From an uncultured Kouleothrix sp. (lineage in GTDB: Bacteria > Chloroflexota > Chloroflexia > Chloroflexales > Roseiflexaceae): a stretch of DNA of 7,435 bases. The first letter of the stretch is position 1; the number at the start of each line of letters is the position of its first letter. A program made the position numbers and the translations under genes. The notes under the pieces are model-generated. The model had not been told where the DNA came from and made no database searches. It saw nothing but the letters and a program-made list of their open reading frames with translations. The stretch covers positions 1 to 7,435 of the forward strand of contig CALLYN010000782.1 of NCBI GenBank assembly GCA_937858455.1, read 5' to 3'. Of this stretch, positions 6,646 to 7,435 are shown in pieces.

Positions 6646-6936
6646 CTAGCTGAGCGCGCCGACCATCTCTTCGGTCGAGGTGATCGGGCTGGTGGCCTCG
6701 CGCGCCGCAGGGGCGAGCATAGGATCGAAAATTTTCTGGAAGGCCATGACGTGGGCGCAGGTGTGCCACATCCGGAAGAAGCTGCAATCGCACGACCAAT
6801 GGTCGCCATGAAGGGTAATCACATGATCGCTATTACCGCCGTGAAATGTCGCTTTGAGCTCGCCGATCGTGATCCGCTCGGGTTCTTGTGCATAGCGCCG
6901 CGCTTTTTCGATCTTCCCAATCAGATCCGAGTGCAT
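6646..6936 (-). CDS. Small SWIM zinc-finger protein
   Basis: This 96-aa protein is built around a SWIM zinc finger with the CxCxnCxH pattern: Cys49, Cys51, Cys60 and His62 in SCDCSFFRMWHTCAHVMAFQ (48-67). The N-terminal part (1-47) has a charged helix (LIGKIEKARRYAQEPERI) and strands typical of the lead-in to SWIM (GELKATFHGGNSDHVITLHGDHWSC). The C-terminal tail is short and low in structure. SWIM domains bind zinc and are linked to DNA or protein contacts; the role of stand-alone small ones is not known to me. The start at 6936 is ATG with GAGGAGG (6943-6949) 6 nt upstream. The frame is open to 7074, but the extra residues look non-coding and cross strong hairpins. The gene is monocistronic, with a near-consensus promoter about 250 bp upstream, a long structured leader and its own terminator. 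Confidence 0.9.
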   Translation of the reverse strand: MHSDLIGKIEKARRYAQEPERITIGELKATFHGGNSDHVITLHGDHWSCDCSFFRMWHTCAHVMAFQKIFDPMLAPAAREATSPITSTEEMVGALS

Positions 6937-6961
6937 AAGCGGCCTCCTCGTTGTCAGAATA

Positions 6962-7008
6962 GCCGGGCCGTCGGTGCGACCAGTTTCGCACATTCCCGGC
7001 TGCGAAAC
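6962..7008 (-). repeat. Two mutually exclusive hairpins before the SWIM ribosome site
   Basis: Structure A pairs GTTTCGCA (7008-7001) with TGCGAAAC (6990-6983) over a 10-nt loop. Structure B pairs GCCGGG (7000-6995) with CCCGGC (6967-6962) and, inside it, GTGCGA (6991-6986) with TCGCAC (6979-6974). Bases 6990-6986 are used by both, so only one can form at a time. Confidence 0.65.
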
Positions 7009-7031
7009 AACTGATTGCTGGCACATCGCCG

Positions 7032-7101
7032 ATCGAGAACGCTCGACATAAGCAGAAGGGCGGCAACAGAACACTTCTGTGCCGCCCTTACCGTTCTCGA
7101 T
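7032..7101. repeat. Nested inverted repeat with 10-bp outer and 15-bp inner arms
   Basis: Outer arms are ATCGAGAACG (7032-7041) and CGTTCTCGAT (7092-7101). The inner stem pairs AAGGGCGGC (7056-7064) with GCCGCCCTT (7081-7089) and continues as ACAGAA (7066-7071) with TTCTGT (7075-7080), one bulged A and a 3-nt loop. All arms are perfect apart from the bulge. No T-run lies on either side, so it is not a standard terminator. Confidence 0.85.
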
Positions 7102-7182
7102 ATTCTCTTGGCTTTCCTATTCGCATAGCCGTGCGTCCTTGCCGATATGCCATGAGGTAAACCAATCGGATGTGTTAAGAGC

Positions 7183-7211
7183 ATTATAACCAGTTGTGGC
7201 CCCTGCGTCAA
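7183..7211 (-). promoter_or_regulatory. Sigma-70-type promoter for the SWIM gene
   Basis: On the minus strand, TTGACG (7211-7206), a 17-bp spacer and TATAAT (7188-7183) give 11 of 12 consensus bases at optimal spacing. Predicted transcription start is near 7176. Confidence 0.85.
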
Positions 7212-7213
7212 GG

Positions 7214-7227
7214 TTCGCCGGCGCGAA
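7214..7227. promoter_or_regulatory. Possible operator between divergent promoters
   Basis: TTCGC (7214-7218) and GCGAA (7223-7227) form an inverted repeat with a 4-bp centre. It sits in the 33 bp between the two divergent -35 boxes and abuts the SWIM -35 box. A dimeric regulator could bind here, but the arms are short and chance is possible in GC-rich DNA. Confidence 0.35.
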
Positions 7228-7244
7228 AATTGTGTGCATTTCCG

Positions 7245-7273
7245 TTGACATCGCCGCGCCCATGCGGTACAGT
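7245..7273 (+). promoter_or_regulatory. Sigma-70-type promoter for the gene at 7306
   Basis: TTGACA (7245-7250) is a perfect -35 box. It is followed by a 17-bp spacer and TACAGT (7268-7273), a 4/6 -10 box. Predicted transcription start is near 7280, giving a leader of about 26 nt. Confidence 0.75.
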
Positions 7274-7305
7274 TACAGCTCAATCCCATCACACACGAGG
7301 GCGCT

Positions 7306-7435
7306 ATGCCACCCACGCTCGAACAACGTCAGCTTCAAACGCTCGGCCAGCTGCTCTCGGCCGGCGGCTACCAGGATGTGCCGGCGATGCTGCGCAGCTC
7401 GCTCGAGCGGCTGGTGGCGTTCTGGCCGGCCCAAG
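7306..7435 (+). CDS. Start of an unrecognised plus-strand gene (cut by window edge)
   Basis: Only the first 43 codons are visible. The protein starts MPPTLEQRQLQTLGQLLSAG and continues through an amphipathic, Leu-rich, probably helical stretch containing VPAMLRSSLERLVAFWPAQ. There is no signal peptide or membrane helix. I do not recognise the family; such a helical start can precede sensor or signalling domains, but that is a guess. Support for a real gene is a good promoter (7245-7273), GAGGG (7297-7301) 4 nt before the ATG, and high-GC codon use like its neighbours. It is transcribed divergently from the SWIM gene and may share control with it. Confidence 0.7.
   Translation, partial: MPPTLEQRQLQTLGQLLSAGGYQDVPAMLRSSLERLVAFWPAQ

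Larger units (their letters stand above)
6937..7176 (-). promoter_or_regulatory. Long structured 5' leader of the SWIM gene
   Basis: If transcription starts about 7 nt after the TATAAT box (near 7176), the SWIM mRNA has a leader of about 240 nt. It contains a nested inverted repeat (7032-7101), then two competing hairpins (6962-7008), then the Shine-Dalgarno at 6943-6949. I recognise no known riboswitch. No T-run follows the hairpins, so control, if any, would more likely act on translation or RNA stability than by intrinsic attenuation. Confidence 0.5.

Noticed and set aside
6336..6653. 105-codon open frame on the plus strand
   Set aside because: It reads through the intrinsic terminator and into the antisense of the SWIM gene, and has no recognisable domain.
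6937..7074. N-terminal extension of the SWIM protein to 7074
   Set aside because: The ATG at 6936 has an excellent Shine-Dalgarno, and the extension crosses the competing hairpins and has no coding character.
6954..7316. 120-codon open frame on the minus strand over the divergent control region
   Set aside because: It spans both promoters and the nested inverted repeat, is rich in Arg and Cys, and has no ribosome site or domain.

Overview
The window is high-GC bacterial chromosome with dense genes. All genes but one lie on the minus strand. Compact spacing, good Shine-Dalgarno sites, a Ddn/F420-type oxidoreductase, paired half-size ABC exporters, a Yip1 membrane protein and a small SWIM zinc-finger protein together suggest a Chloroflexota (Chloroflexia) genome. 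That placement is an inference from gene content and was not tested by any search.

Reading in the direction of transcription (right to left), there are three blocks. (1) At 6646-6936 lies a 96-aa SWIM zinc-finger protein. It has a near-consensus promoter (TTGACG-17-TATAAT), a predicted leader of about 240 nt with strong and partly competing hairpins, and a clear intrinsic terminator at 6585-6614. (2) At 4283-6275 a class V PLP-dependent aminotransferase-fold enzyme overlaps a PPK2 polyphosphate kinase by 17 bp, so the two are probably translationally coupled. (3) From 4176 to the left edge is a probable four-gene transport operon: a Yip1-family membrane protein, a half-size ABC exporter with a degenerate ATPase site, a deazaflavin (F420)-type nitroreductase-family protein, and a second half-size ABC exporter cut by the window edge. 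The two ABC proteins probably form one heterodimeric exporter of the TM287/TM288 or BmrC/BmrD kind, with the small oxidoreductase gene between its two subunits.

At the right edge, a plus-strand gene starts at 7306 behind its own promoter (TTGACA-17-TACAGT) and runs out of the window. Its promoter is divergent from that of the SWIM gene, and 33 bp containing a short inverted repeat lie between the two -35 boxes.

The best candidates for something undescribed are the structured leader and divergent control region of the SWIM gene, and the oxidoreductase placed inside a heterodimeric exporter operon. I saw no CRISPR array, tRNA, rRNA, transposase or phage gene.
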